From contig NZ_CP046401.1 in assembly GCF_009762775.1 (NCBI RefSeq), positions 7,266,001 to 7,330,000 on the forward strand: DNA of 64,000 nucleotides, given 5' to 3'. This document shows positions 10,726-20,226 of the stretch, piece after piece. Below the pieces are notes generated by a model, which was not told the origin of the DNA, did no database searches, and saw only the letters and a program-made list of their open reading frames with translations. Position 1 is the first letter of the stretch, and the number at the start of each line of letters is the position of its first letter. Both the position numbers and the translations under genes were made by a program. Source of the DNA: Maribellus comscasis. GTDB taxonomy: Bacteria > Bacteroidota > Bacteroidia > Bacteroidales > Prolixibacteraceae.

Positions 10726-12588
10726 TTATTCCTCTATTGCAGCGGGAGCAGCAAAAATTTCTTTTATCTGCTCAATATTAAACTTTGGTTCCCTTTGGTA
10801 GGAATAAATACCATTAACTTCTGCTTCCACATCATAAAGTTGAGTGAAGCAGTATCCTGCAATATTTGGATTATTCAATAGTACAGAAGTAAGTGCTTTA
10901 ATAAGATCTTTTACCTGCTTCTCTGTTTTTCCATATCCCCATTGAGTACGACTGTCTCCCTGTTGCTCTTTATTCGCATAATCTCTGGTCCAGAAAGTTC
11001 CTCCATACTCATCAACCACATAAGGTTCCCCATTATAGGGGATAGAAATCTCAGGATACCTTATAAAAGCTTTTTCTTGATTATTTGGATTAATTGATTG
11101 ATATTTATCCTTCCAACTTTCAACATTTTGATCGTAGTCGTGAATACTAAAAATATCAGTTTTAACATGGACATAACCGCTAGCATCATTAATTGGTCTT
11201 GTAGGATCCAAATTTCGAGTTAAGTCATAGGTTTCAATAATAGCACGTCGATGTGTTTCGAGATTATATCTTGCTCCCCTTATTGTTTCATTAAAAGGAG
11301 TCCAGGCGACAATGGAGGGATGATTTCTGTCTCTCATAATAGACTCTCTCCATTCTCTCTGTTGATTAAGAAATACCTGGGTTTTACTCCAGTCAAAACT
11401 TTCTCCATAATCTATATATTCACCCCATGTAAGATATCCAAGCTTATCAGCCCAATAATGAAAGCGTTCTTCAAATATTTTATCATGAAGTCTTGCTCCG
11501 TTAAACCCTGCCTCTAATGCCAGCACAATATCTTTTTTTAATGCCTGGTCGGTTGGGGCAGTCAGAATTCCGTCAGGGTAATATCCCTGATCAAGCACAA
11601 ATCTTAAGAAAATGGGCTCATTATTTAAGAAAAATTTATTCCCTTCAATATGAAACTTCCTTAATCCAGCGTAACTCTTCACTACGTCCACTTCTTTATT
11701 GCCATCGAGCAATTCAAACTGAAGTCCATATAAATAAGGATTATCAGGACACCATACTTCCGGATTAGCCAGTTCTAGAATAACAGGGCTGTTCTGGGTC
11801 GCATATTGTTTTTTTGAGACTATTTCCTCTCCTTCATCAGAAAGCAAGACCACATTAAAGTCCATCCCATTCCTGTAGTTTTCAATAACCGGAGTTATGG
11901 TGAAACAAGAATTGTCTAAATCAGGAACTATATTAACCGACTCAATATAACTCTCAGGCCTTGCTTCGAGCCATACAGTCTGCCAGATACCTGTGGTTCG
12001 AGTATACCTTGTTAACATTCCAGCTTTTGCCGGATCATAAGCGATACTTTGTTTCCCGCCGGGCTGTATTCCCGAACGTATATCATCCAATGCACAAACT
12101 ACAAGATCGTTAACTCCCTCCTGCAATGCTTCGGTAATGTCAAAACTGAAAGAAACGCTGCCCCCGTAGTGTCGTCCTACAGGGGTTCCGTTTATCCATG
12201 CTCTGCAATCATAATCAACCGCACCGAAGTGAAGTATCACCCTCTTGTCTCTCCAGGATTCCGGTATATCTATTTGCCGATGGTACCAGACAGCCGGAAC
12301 GAAATCCGTATGTCCAATTCCTGAAAGCGAGCTTTCAGGACAAAAAGGAACACTTATTTTCATATCAAATTCTGATGGGTCTGAAAACCACCCTTTTTCA
12401 ATACCCGATTGTCCAAAATCAAAAGCAAAATTCCATTGTCCGTTGAGGTTAATCCAACTATCACGCATAAATTGTGGCTTTGGATGTTCTGGACGTGGAA
12501 TATTATTCTGAGACTTGGCTGTTAATCCTATCATAAAAATTATCAGCCATAAAAAACTGACAAATAATGCTCTAACCAGTTTGTACAT
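10726..12588 (-). CDS. GH2 glycoside hydrolase (group B, copy 3, promoter-proximal)
   Basis: This 620-aa secreted GH2 enzyme is the first of the six in transcription order. It has a signal peptide ending near residue 26 and then NNIPRPEHPKPQFMRD. The predicted acid/base is E434 in WTPFNETIRGA and the predicted nucleophile is E527 in VVDEYGGTFW. It is clearly paralogous to group B copy 1: the DNA encoding the sugar-binding domain is visibly similar between the two genes, which suggests fairly recent duplication. It follows the SusD/DUF3823 genes after a 248-base gap rich in palindromes. Confidence 0.88.
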   Translation of the reverse strand: MYKLVRALFVSFLWLIIFMIGLTAKSQNNIPRPEHPKPQFMRDSWINLNGQWNFAFDFGQSGIEKGWFSDPSEFDMKISVPFCPESSLSGIGHTDFVPAVWYHRQIDIPESWRDKRVILHFGAVDYDCRAWINGTPVGRHYGGSVSFSFDITEALQEGVNDLVVCALDDIRSGIQPGGKQSIAYDPAKAGMLTRYTRTTGIWQTVWLEARPESYIESVNIVPDLDNSCFTITPVIENYRNGMDFNVVLLSDEGEEIVSKKQYATQNSPVILELANPEVWCPDNPYLYGLQFELLDGNKEVDVVKSYAGLRKFHIEGNKFFLNNEPIFLRFVLDQGYYPDGILTAPTDQALKKDIVLALEAGFNGARLHDKIFEERFHYWADKLGYLTWGEYIDYGESFDWSKTQVFLNQQREWRESIMRDRNHPSIVAWTPFNETIRGARYNLETHRRAIIETYDLTRNLDPTRPINDASGYVHVKTDIFSIHDYDQNVESWKDKYQSINPNNQEKAFIRYPEISIPYNGEPYVVDEYGGTFWTRDYANKEQQGDSRTQWGYGKTEKQVKDLIKALTSVLLNNPNIAGYCFTQLYDVEAEVNGIYSYQREPKFNIEQIKEIFAAPAAIEE

Positions 12589-12743
12589 ACGTTTGGTTTA
12601 TTAATCTAAAATGGAATGAACTAAATAATCGAATCCTTGGAATTTCTCATTACAATCTTTCTCGGATCTTTTACCGGTTGTATAATAGGAATAATAAGCA
12701 GGGCAAAAAGAACTTTTTCTTATGCTGTCACTAGAATTCTTGA

Positions 12744-12813
12744 GTTGAAAACTTTCAACATCAAGCCTTGATTCTTCAGAATTACCTGGTTGGGATTAAT
12801 CCCAACCAGGTAA
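12744..12813. terminator. Palindrome cluster between the sus genes and the GH2 genes
   Basis: The 248-base gap contains three inverted repeats. The largest is a perfect 32-base palindrome at 12782-12813 (half-site TTACCTGGTTGGGATT). Smaller ones are at 12744-12759 (GTTGAAA...TTTCAAC) and 12760-12772 (ATCAAG C CTTGAT). In the transcribed (minus) direction there is no U-run after the big stem, so a classical intrinsic terminator is not supported. A processing or stabilising hairpin that sets sus versus GH2 transcript levels is a plausible alternative. Confidence 0.5.
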
Positions 12814-12836
12814 AAACGTCTGATTTAGGTTATTAT

Positions 12837-13520
12837 TTAAATATCAAGCCTTATAACTTCTGAAAAAATCATATCCTCAACTCCCGATATCTTGATTCCC
12901 ACACGTGCGAAAATATAGTCCTGATCCGGAACCAATGTTGGATAATCGACATTGAGCGATATAGAGTTCTCATTAGTAATGTTTCCTCCAGATAACGTTG
13001 CAGTGGCTATAGCTGTATTTTTGTCCACAAACGATGTTTTACTTACATACAGATAAACAGTTTGGATAGTATTTGAAGCATCTGTTATTATTTTTGCAGC
13101 TTCAAATGTTGCAGCTACATTTTGACCACTTGTGGAAAAATTGGCACTACGAACCAGATAATAAGGCGTTACTTCGTAGTTTACAACCTTATCACCATCA
13201 AGTTCAACAGAAATGCTTTCCTGATTTGGCTTAAATGGGCCTTGGCCTGAAGCAAACTGTAAAGTATAAGAACCTTTAAACGTCAAGAATGAGTATTCAC
13301 CTGTTTGATTTACATAAGCATAATTAGGTGTTTCAAGCTCCCATCCTTCTTCTAAGATCTGTAAAGTTACCTCATTATTACTCAGATTAAGAGGTTCACC
13401 ATTATATACAATGCTTCCTGTAAGGAATACATTTGGTTCATTGTAATTATCAATCTCACAACCGGTAAATATTAATGAAATTGCAATGATTACTAATAAA
13501 TATATTTTTATCTTTTTCAT
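12837..13520 (-). CDS. DUF3823-type lipoprotein of the SusC/SusD locus
   Basis: This 227-aa protein has a clear lipobox with Cys21 (LIFTGC). The order is an N-terminal carboxypeptidase-regulatory-like beta domain (about 30-115, VFLTGSIVYNGEPLNL) and a second beta-sandwich domain (about 120-227). This layout matches the DUF3823 lipoproteins that commonly follow susD genes. They are presumed surface glycan-binding accessory proteins, but their function is not established. It starts seven bases after the susD stop, so it is almost certainly co-transcribed with susC and susD. Confidence 0.78.
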   Translation of the reverse strand: MKKIKIYLLVIIAISLIFTGCEIDNYNEPNVFLTGSIVYNGEPLNLSNNEVTLQILEEGWELETPNYAYVNQTGEYSFLTFKGSYTLQFASGQGPFKPNQESISVELDGDKVVNYEVTPYYLVRSANFSTSGQNVAATFEAAKIITDASNTIQTVYLYVSKTSFVDKNTAIATATLSGGNITNENSISLNVDYPTLVPDQDYIFARVGIKISGVEDMIFSEVIRLDI

Positions 13521-13526
13521 AATAAT

Positions 13527-15407
13527 CTATTGTTGGTTAGGATTTTGAATAATTTTTGGATTGTTACTAAGAACATCATCCGAAATTTTAGAATAGTAGT
13601 TTCCCATTCTAAAATTGTCCCCATTCGTAACATTATCAAGAAGAACTTCCCTGAAAATATATTTTCCATCCATTTCTCCATTCGGATCATGTACTTTGTA
13701 TGGCCATAACGAAAAAGGACGGGTCCATGTTTCTTCAGTAATAACACCTGGTGATGCCAATTCGCTTTTTACTCCATCATACAAGATATGAGCAATTCTC
13801 CAACGTTTAAGGTCAAATACCCAATGGCCTTCGAATGCTAATTCAACTTTTCTTTCATTCACAATTCGGTCGAAGGTCATGTCATTTGCAGTAAGCGGAA
13901 TAGTAAATCCAGCTCGGCTGCGAACCATGTTTAAATAAGTAGCTGCAACATCCTTTTGATTCAATTCAAAAGCAGCTTCTGCAGCATTCAGAATAACTTC
14001 AGCATATCTAATCAAAATCTGGTCACTGCCTCCCCTAGTTCCACGTTGGCCTGATCCCACTGTTACATCCATAAATTTTCTCATATAGAATCCTGTTTGT
14101 GCCGTAAATTCCAAGCCATCAATTGGTCCGTCAAAGCCAACAATTTGCGTTTCAACAGTCTCTCCGGGGAGCAATTTATACTGACCATATGTATCTCCCG
14201 ACAAAAAAGAGTTGGTTGCTTTAATGTACCAGCCGGCAAAGATATCCACTTCTGCTCCCTTGAATTTTGAGCCTGGCACAATTACAGTTCCTTGAAGACG
14301 GGCATCCCTATTCGCAAAAATATCGGTTATATTGTCGTAATAAATATAATTCCCGTCTGCATCAGTCGTTTGAAATTTCTCAAACGTGTTGTCCAATTTC
14401 TCAAACGATTGCACCAAATTTAACGATGGGTTTAAATCTCCTCCTTCCACTTCCTCTGATAGGGACCATGGTTGATTTCGAACCACCCAACCATTGTCTT
14501 TCCCAGCTGCAGCCTTGTATTCTTCGGCAAAGATTATTTCAGGATTATTACTTTCATCCAAAAATACTTTGGCAAAGTTATCAGATGGATCTGTTCCTAA
14601 TAATTTAGTATACAATGCATAATCACCAGCTGTAATGAGTTCCTTCGATGCTGCCAAGGCCTTTTCGTAATAACCTTCTGCCATTGAAGCCGGTATTCCT
14701 ACCTCATTTCCTGAGAGAGAGACGCTAGGAGTATTGGCACCATAACGTGCAATTGAACCCGCATATAAGGCTGCACGGCTTTTTAGAGCAATTGCAGCAC
14801 CATTTGTAGCTCTCCCCCTTCTTGTGATATCTACAGGCAAATCACCTTTAATCGCGTCCATTTCAGAAATAATAAAATCATAAACTTCATATTCCTTGGC
14901 GCGTGCATATTGCAAATAGGTGGGATCACCACTAAAATCGTAAGTAAGAGGTTCAGTAATTAAAGGAACACCTCCCATACGTTTAACCATATCAAAATAA
15001 ATCCATCCCCTGATAAATCTTGCTTCTGCCAGATACTCTTTTCTACTAGATTCTTCCAAAGCATCAGCTTCAGTAGCTTTCTGAATAAACAGGTTTACTT
15101 CTCTCAAAAGACTATAATTCCATGTATTCCATCGATCGTAAGCATATGTTGTATTTTGAAACTGACTGTAAAAGTCAGGTTGTGAACAAAATGCATTGTT
15201 CATCTCTACGAAGTCAGTATAGTCTCCATCAATACTTTGAAAAACAGGGATTCTACCATAAAGATCAACTAGCACTGAATAAACTAAACTCTTGTCTTGC
15301 CATACAACGTCTTCGGTAAGTATGGTTGTTGGCTCCCTGTCCAGAAAATCTTCATTACATCCATACAGAACAAGAAACACAATTATAATAGTTAATATTC
15401 TTTTCAT
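13527..15407 (-). CDS. SusD/RagB-family glycan-binding lipoprotein
   Basis: This 626-aa surface lipoprotein has Cys17 (LVLYGC) followed by NEDFLDREPTTILTE, the usual SusD start. The helical TPR-like scaffold is recognisable through AEARFIRGWIYFDMVKRMGG, RGRATNGAAIALKSRAALYAGS and the C-terminal VNERKVELAFEGHWVFDLKRW. SusD proteins cap the SusC channel and bind the glycan before import. It lies 18 bases downstream of susC, the standard arrangement. The glycan cannot be predicted from the sequence; the neighbouring GH2 and GH51-like genes suggest a branched plant or algal polysaccharide. Confidence 0.93.
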   Translation of the reverse strand: MKRILTIIIVFLVLYGCNEDFLDREPTTILTEDVVWQDKSLVYSVLVDLYGRIPVFQSIDGDYTDFVEMNNAFCSQPDFYSQFQNTTYAYDRWNTWNYSLLREVNLFIQKATEADALEESSRKEYLAEARFIRGWIYFDMVKRMGGVPLITEPLTYDFSGDPTYLQYARAKEYEVYDFIISEMDAIKGDLPVDITRRGRATNGAAIALKSRAALYAGSIARYGANTPSVSLSGNEVGIPASMAEGYYEKALAASKELITAGDYALYTKLLGTDPSDNFAKVFLDESNNPEIIFAEEYKAAAGKDNGWVVRNQPWSLSEEVEGGDLNPSLNLVQSFEKLDNTFEKFQTTDADGNYIYYDNITDIFANRDARLQGTVIVPGSKFKGAEVDIFAGWYIKATNSFLSGDTYGQYKLLPGETVETQIVGFDGPIDGLEFTAQTGFYMRKFMDVTVGSGQRGTRGGSDQILIRYAEVILNAAEAAFELNQKDVAATYLNMVRSRAGFTIPLTANDMTFDRIVNERKVELAFEGHWVFDLKRWRIAHILYDGVKSELASPGVITEETWTRPFSLWPYKVHDPNGEMDGKYIFREVLLDNVTNGDNFRMGNYYSKISDDVLSNNPKIIQNPNQQ

Positions 15408-15425
15408 TTTCTACCTTTTTATGAA

Positions 15426-18400
15426 TTAAAATGTTAAGTCTACACCAATTTTAATAGTACGATGTTGCGGATAACTTTGGTTATCTATGCTGGAAACTTC
15501 AGGATCGAGATCGTATTTACTCATATTGTCAATCGAGAAAAGGTTATATGCATTTACGAACACCCTTAGTTTGTCAAACCTTATTTTTTCTAAAATAGAT
15601 TCGGGTAAACTATATCCCAATTCGATAGTACGAGCCCGTAAGTACCATACATTAACCAACCAAAATGTTGAAGTCTTGTTATAATTGCTGTGACTTGTGG
15701 CATTATAACGCAGCGCAGGGTAAGTTCCGGAATGCCATTCGCTGTTTACATCGTACGGATCTTCCCGATACCAGCTATCATTGTAAAATCTTTCCAATAA
15801 TGTTCCGGTGGAATAATACGGTACCCTGTTCCAATTGGAAATAACAAAAGAATAGCCTGAACCTGTTGCAAGGTTAAGCTGAAGGTCGAAATTTTTATAT
15901 TTAAAATTATTAATAAACCCTAAACTAAGGATTGGCTGAGCACCACCCTGATATCCAATTGGTCTAACGTCGTATGAATTTATAACACCATCATTGTTTA
16001 CATCCTTATAAATTAAATCACCTGGAAGAAGCGTAGTATTTCCTACTCCATCAATATCAACATCGTAATTTCTGATTTCGTCCATCGACTGGAATTGACC
16101 TTCTACTTCATAGCCCCAGGTAATGCCGTCCCAACGATTTTCTGTTGAATTTCGGTAATAATCCCACGAACTTCCAAAACGGGGTTTATAGGTTTCAAGG
16201 TTTCTAGAGCGAGCTAAAGTCGCATTCAGCCCCAGTGAAAATGATAAATCACCAGCTTTCCCGTTGTAAACAACAGAACCATCCATACCCAAAACAGCAT
16301 CGCTGTTAACGTTCTCATCAGGAAGCGAGTATCCAAGTTCACTCGGAACCAATATATCATATTTCTCTCCTAGCAAGCCTGTTCTTTTTCTATTAAAATA
16401 ATCAATTGCTCCACTCACTTTATTATTGAAAAGTGAATAATCGATTCCGATATCAAATATTCTGTTTTCAAACCAGGATATATTTGTTACGGGGACACCT
16501 TTATCGCGGGAGCCCGAAACTGCTACATCATCAATAATTACAGTCGATTGAGCATAATTGTATCCTGTCAAATAATCGTATGCACCTATACCAACTGCAT
16601 CATCTCCAACAACACCATAAGATCCACGAATTTTTAAATCCAATCCAATGCCATCGGCTATATCTTCCATGAAATTTTCTTCAGTAATACGCCAGCCGGC
16701 TGAAACCGATGGAAAAAATCCCCAACGTTTGTCTGGAGCAAATTTCCATGACCCATCATAACGACCGACGGCTTCGAAATAAAATCTTCTTCCGAAGCTA
16801 TAATTAAACCGTCCTACATAACCGATACGAGCTTCTTCGTAATCCTCATCATAAAACCACTTCAAATCCTCATCATACATTAACAATAAAGCATTGGTTC
16901 CGGGAGTGGAATTATATCTTGTATATACAATATGTCTGGCAGTATACTCATTTACAAAAGTGGCTTGAATATTATGATCTCCAAATTGTTTATTATAATT
17001 AAGATTGAATTGAGCTACGTTTTCCAATACTTTCTGGTGTTCTCTTCTTCTCCATGGATTTGTCATCGAAAAAGTCATGTTATATTCTTCTGATTGAGGA
17101 TCGTAAGTAAAGGTTTCATAGGTGTATTCATGCTCGTTAAACAACTCATCAGCCATATAATACGAATAGGTTGCTTTAAGCTTAAGTCCATCAATGGGCA
17201 AGTCGTATTTTAAATCAAAATTCGATTGAAATACTCTCCATTTATCAGTACTATAACCAGATATATCCTTGGTAAATAAAGCCCAGTTATTTTCGTTATG
17301 TCCAATATTATTGATATAATCGGGATTATCATTAGCATATGGGCGTTCTGTCGGACGTGAGCGGTATAAAGCTCTTTGCGGCATAATATAGTCGTCTCCC
17401 CACGGTACCCCTACATGATCGGTAACTTCAATTCGTCCATTAATGGTTGTTCCCAAAGATAATCTATCGGTAATCTGAACATCAATGTTCTGCTGGATGT
17501 TTGTCCGATAAAACTTATTCTCTCTCCCAAAAACAGAAGTTTCTCTAAAATGAGATATAGAGGTATAGTAATTAATTTTATCTGACCCTCCCGACATGTT
17601 TATATTCGCAGAAGTTTGCGGAGCCCATGGTTCTATAATAAAATCAACCCAATCAAAACTTTGATATCCGTATTCCGTTCCTTGTTCCCACTTGCTTAAT
17701 TCTTCCTGAGTAATCGATGTACTTGGATTAACAGCATTCATCTCAGCTCTAACTTTACCTCTCATCCACTCATAAGCATTTACACTTTGGGGTTTTCGCA
17801 TCCAATCCTGAAATCCCTGGAAAAGAGTTACATTAATTTTGTTAGCCGTATTTTTTGCTCCCCTTTTGGTTGTAACAATAATAACGCCGCCGGCGGCACG
17901 CAACCCATAAATAGCTGCTGAGGCATCTTTTAGCACAGACATGCTTTCGATATCATTGGGTGAAATATTATTAAAAGTTCCCAGGTCTTTTTCAACACCA
18001 TCAATTATCACAAGAGGGTCTCCAAAATTACGGATTTGGACACTGGCAGTCGACCCAGGCCTACCATCAGATTGGCGAAATGAAACTCCAGGTATCTGGC
18101 CTGAGAGTGTAGCACTGACCGTTGAGGCTTTTACTGCCTCAATTTCATCAGCTTGAATACCTGAAATTGCTCCGGTGAGTGATTCCTTTTTTTGAATACC
18201 ATAACCAATTGCAACAACTTCCTCTAATCCAATGGTTTCTTCATTCATCGATACATTAATAACAGGTTGGCCGCCAACTTCCACTTCCAGTGCCTGCATG
18301 CCAACAAATGAAAAAACAAGGGTTGAGTTATCAGGGATTCCGTTGAGGGTATATTTACCGGTTGCGTTTGTAACTGTACCTTGTGTCGTACCTTTAACAA

Positions 18401-18863
18401 CAACAGTTACTCCAGGCAAAGGTTGCCCATCTTTATCGTTAACAATTCCGGAAACCGATTTTTGTTGCTGGCCAAATAATTCATTTCCATCAAATTCAGT
18501 CGTTGTAAGTAAAACGAAACGATCCTTTACCTTATAAATCACATTTGTGCCTTCAAACAACACATTAAGAACCTGACCGATTTTTTTGTTTCTGATTTCA
18601 ATTGATACTTCACGGTTAACGTCAATAAGTATTTCGCTGTACATAAAAACAAATTCGCTTTGATTCTCAATGTTTTTAAGCACTTCTTTCACCGTGCTAC
18701 TATTCATTTTAATATTCAAACTTTTGGTTTGCGAATAGGATTTTCCAGCAAACGCAGTGATTACAGAAAGCAAAATAAAAAAGGTAGTTAGTTTCATAAT
18801 TCTCAATACTTTTTGCAATCCGGGAATTTTCCATTCCCGCAAAAAAAATACATTTTTTTTCAT
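15426..18863 (-). CDS. SusC/RagA-family TonB-dependent transporter with STN signalling domain
   Basis: This 1145-aa outer-membrane protein imports glycan oligomers using TonB energy. After a long leader (about 1-45) comes an STN domain (about 50-118, LNIKMNSSTVKEVLKNIENQ). Next are a carboxypeptidase-regulatory-like domain (about 137-210, SGIVNDKDGQPLPGVTVVVKG), the plug (about 225-340, with VRIRNFGDP-like and DASAAIYGLRAAGGVIIVTTKRG) and a beta barrel to the end. The STN domain is the part that contacts a FecR anti-sigma factor, and fecR and an ECF sigma gene lie directly upstream. The transporter therefore probably also reports substrate binding. An alternative start at residue 23 (MKLTTFFILL) is possible. 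Confidence 0.94.
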   Translation of the reverse strand: MKKNVFFLREWKIPGLQKVLRIMKLTTFFILLSVITAFAGKSYSQTKSLNIKMNSSTVKEVLKNIENQSEFVFMYSEILIDVNREVSIEIRNKKIGQVLNVLFEGTNVIYKVKDRFVLLTTTEFDGNELFGQQQKSVSGIVNDKDGQPLPGVTVVVKGTTQGTVTNATGKYTLNGIPDNSTLVFSFVGMQALEVEVGGQPVINVSMNEETIGLEEVVAIGYGIQKKESLTGAISGIQADEIEAVKASTVSATLSGQIPGVSFRQSDGRPGSTASVQIRNFGDPLVIIDGVEKDLGTFNNISPNDIESMSVLKDASAAIYGLRAAGGVIIVTTKRGAKNTANKINVTLFQGFQDWMRKPQSVNAYEWMRGKVRAEMNAVNPSTSITQEELSKWEQGTEYGYQSFDWVDFIIEPWAPQTSANINMSGGSDKINYYTSISHFRETSVFGRENKFYRTNIQQNIDVQITDRLSLGTTINGRIEVTDHVGVPWGDDYIMPQRALYRSRPTERPYANDNPDYINNIGHNENNWALFTKDISGYSTDKWRVFQSNFDLKYDLPIDGLKLKATYSYYMADELFNEHEYTYETFTYDPQSEEYNMTFSMTNPWRRREHQKVLENVAQFNLNYNKQFGDHNIQATFVNEYTARHIVYTRYNSTPGTNALLLMYDEDLKWFYDEDYEEARIGYVGRFNYSFGRRFYFEAVGRYDGSWKFAPDKRWGFFPSVSAGWRITEENFMEDIADGIGLDLKIRGSYGVVGDDAVGIGAYDYLTGYNYAQSTVIIDDVAVSGSRDKGVPVTNISWFENRIFDIGIDYSLFNNKVSGAIDYFNRKRTGLLGEKYDILVPSELGYSLPDENVNSDAVLGMDGSVVYNGKAGDLSFSLGLNATLARSRNLETYKPRFGSSWDYYRNSTENRWDGITWGYEVEGQFQSMDEIRNYDVDIDGVGNTTLLPGDLIYKDVNNDGVINSYDVRPIGYQGGAQPILSLGFINNFKYKNFDLQLNLATGSGYSFVISNWNRVPYYSTGTLLERFYNDSWYREDPYDVNSEWHSGTYPALRYNATSHSNYNKTSTFWLVNVWYLRARTIELGYSLPESILEKIRFDKLRVFVNAYNLFSIDNMSKYDLDPEVSSIDNQSYPQHRTIKIGVDLTF

Positions 18864-18891
18864 ACTTTTGTACTGTTAAGATTAGAAATTG

Positions 18892-18953
18892 CCCGGCACA
18901 ATACTGCCGGGATTTTTTTTAATTGACAGGGAAGTGTTGGTCCATTTCCCTGT
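18892..18953. promoter_or_regulatory. Two hairpins in the fecR-susC intergenic region
   Basis: Two perfect stems occupy most of the 153-base gap: CCCGGCA/TGCCGGG with a 6-base loop (18892-18911) and ACAGGGAA/TTCCCTGT with a 12-base loop (18926-18953). A run of eight T follows the first stem on the plus strand, which would make it a plus-direction terminator, yet no plus-strand gene ends here. In the susC transcript both would form leader hairpins. A role in leader-based control of susC is inference. Confidence 0.5.
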
Positions 18954-19016
18954 ACTTTTTAGTTTAGATTAAGTAAGTTTTCGTCATAAATTATTCATTT
19001 TAGTTATGTTATACTC

Positions 19017-20078
19017 TCATTCTTGCTTTTCAATTCTTATTTTTTGTTTTGAATATGTGCCATCTTTCTGTTTGTTTCTTGGGAAAATGGTATACTTTAT
19101 TGGCGTAATTTGCGTCATTAAATCAAGAATCAGGTACAGGGGATCATTCTCGAATGTTACTGTATAAGTATATTTCTTGACATCGTCAGCTAATTCAATA
19201 TCAACGTTAAACTTCCGGCTAAGCTTTTTTACCACACCGGTTATAGGCTCGTTATCAAATACCAGTTTATCATCTTTCCATGCCAAGTATTTGTCGATAT
19301 TACCTTTGCTTGATTTAATCTTACCCGTTTTTAAATTACAGGTTAGATGCTGTCCCGGAACCATAACACCAATCGTTTCGATTTTGCCACATTGAATCAT
19401 TTTTTCAATCATCACTTTCCCTTCAACAAGGGTTGAACTAACTAAATCTTCGTCTGGATAGGCCATTACATTAAATTCTGTCCCCAAGGCAATTACATTC
19501 ATTTTTTTAGTCTTTACAATAAATGGTTTATCCGAATCATGGGCCACATTAAAATATCCTTCCCCTGACAATGTAATTTCCCGCGTATCACCTATAAAGT
19601 TTCTGGGATATCTGATTTTACTTCCGTAATTCAAGTTAACTTCCGTTCCATCAGACAATTGCAAGACCGCTCTTGACCCAATAGGAGCGATAATTTCTAC
19701 CGTATCAATCTTTACTTCACTGAATTCGTGCTTTTCAAATTTATAATCTGAGTGGAAATAAAAAAATACAATAAGCAAAGGAATAAAGAGAATGGCAGCG
19801 GCATTTCTTAGCCATTCATAAACAGACAGTTGAAAAAATCTTTCTCTTTTCCCTTTATTGTTTCTGAGGTTTATTTCATGGTGAATTTTATCAAGTAAAG
19901 TATTGTACTTTTTCTTCTCAGTCTCTTTTAATTCGGGTACAAATTTCTTCCATTGCTCGAAACTCCAACTTCTTCCCTCTTTACTTCGAGATTGTAACTT
20001 AATCCATCTGACAATTTCTTCGAATTCTTCATCCGAACATATGTTATTTAAATATTTATTAAGGATTTCTTTATTCAT
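19017..20078 (-). CDS. FecR-family anti-sigma factor
   Basis: This is the inner-membrane partner of the adjacent ECF sigma factor. I chose the ATG at 20078 (MNKEILNKYLNNICSDEEFE) rather than an in-frame GTG 21 bases upstream. The short N-terminal cytoplasmic helix bundle is followed by a single membrane segment (about 82-103, AAAILFIPLLIVFFYFH). Next come the periplasmic FecR domain (VLQLSDGTEVNLNYGSKIRYP, then GEGYFNVAHDSDKPFIVKT) and a C-terminal DUF4974-like domain (LVFDNEPITGVVKKLSRKFN). In this family the periplasmic part senses the STN domain of the cognate SusC, releasing the sigma factor to transcribe the locus. Length (353 aa) is normal. Confidence 0.9.
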   Translation of the reverse strand: MNKEILNKYLNNICSDEEFEEIVRWIKLQSRSKEGRSWSFEQWKKFVPELKETEKKKYNTLLDKIHHEINLRNNKGKRERFFQLSVYEWLRNAAAILFIPLLIVFFYFHSDYKFEKHEFSEVKIDTVEIIAPIGSRAVLQLSDGTEVNLNYGSKIRYPRNFIGDTREITLSGEGYFNVAHDSDKPFIVKTKKMNVIALGTEFNVMAYPDEDLVSSTLVEGKVMIEKMIQCGKIETIGVMVPGQHLTCNLKTGKIKSSKGNIDKYLAWKDDKLVFDNEPITGVVKKLSRKFNVDIELADDVKKYTYTVTFENDPLYLILDLMTQITPIKYTIFPRNKQKDGTYSKQKIRIEKQE

Positions 20079-20097
20079 ATTTATTGTTAAGTAATGC

Positions 20098-20117
20098 ACC
20101 TCCCTATAACGGGAGGT
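20098..20117. promoter_or_regulatory. Hairpin between sigma factor gene and fecR
   Basis: A perfect 7-bp stem (ACCTCCC/GGGAGGT) with a 6-base loop lies 20 bases upstream of the fecR start codon. It has no U-run on the minus strand. It could be an attenuating or mRNA-stabilising hairpin that separates sigma factor and anti-sigma factor expression. Confidence 0.4.
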
Positions 20118-20226
20118 ACTCTATCTAACTAAACAAACCCTATGAAATCAATGCTATATTTTCAATCAGGTTTAATACTATTACGCATGAAAAAAGGACA
20201 ATAACTATTCAAAAGTGCATTATTTT

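Noticed and set aside
18892..18920. Hairpin plus T-run as a terminator of the fecR transcript
   Set aside because: The T-run follows the stem only on the plus strand, while fecR and susC are on the minus strand.
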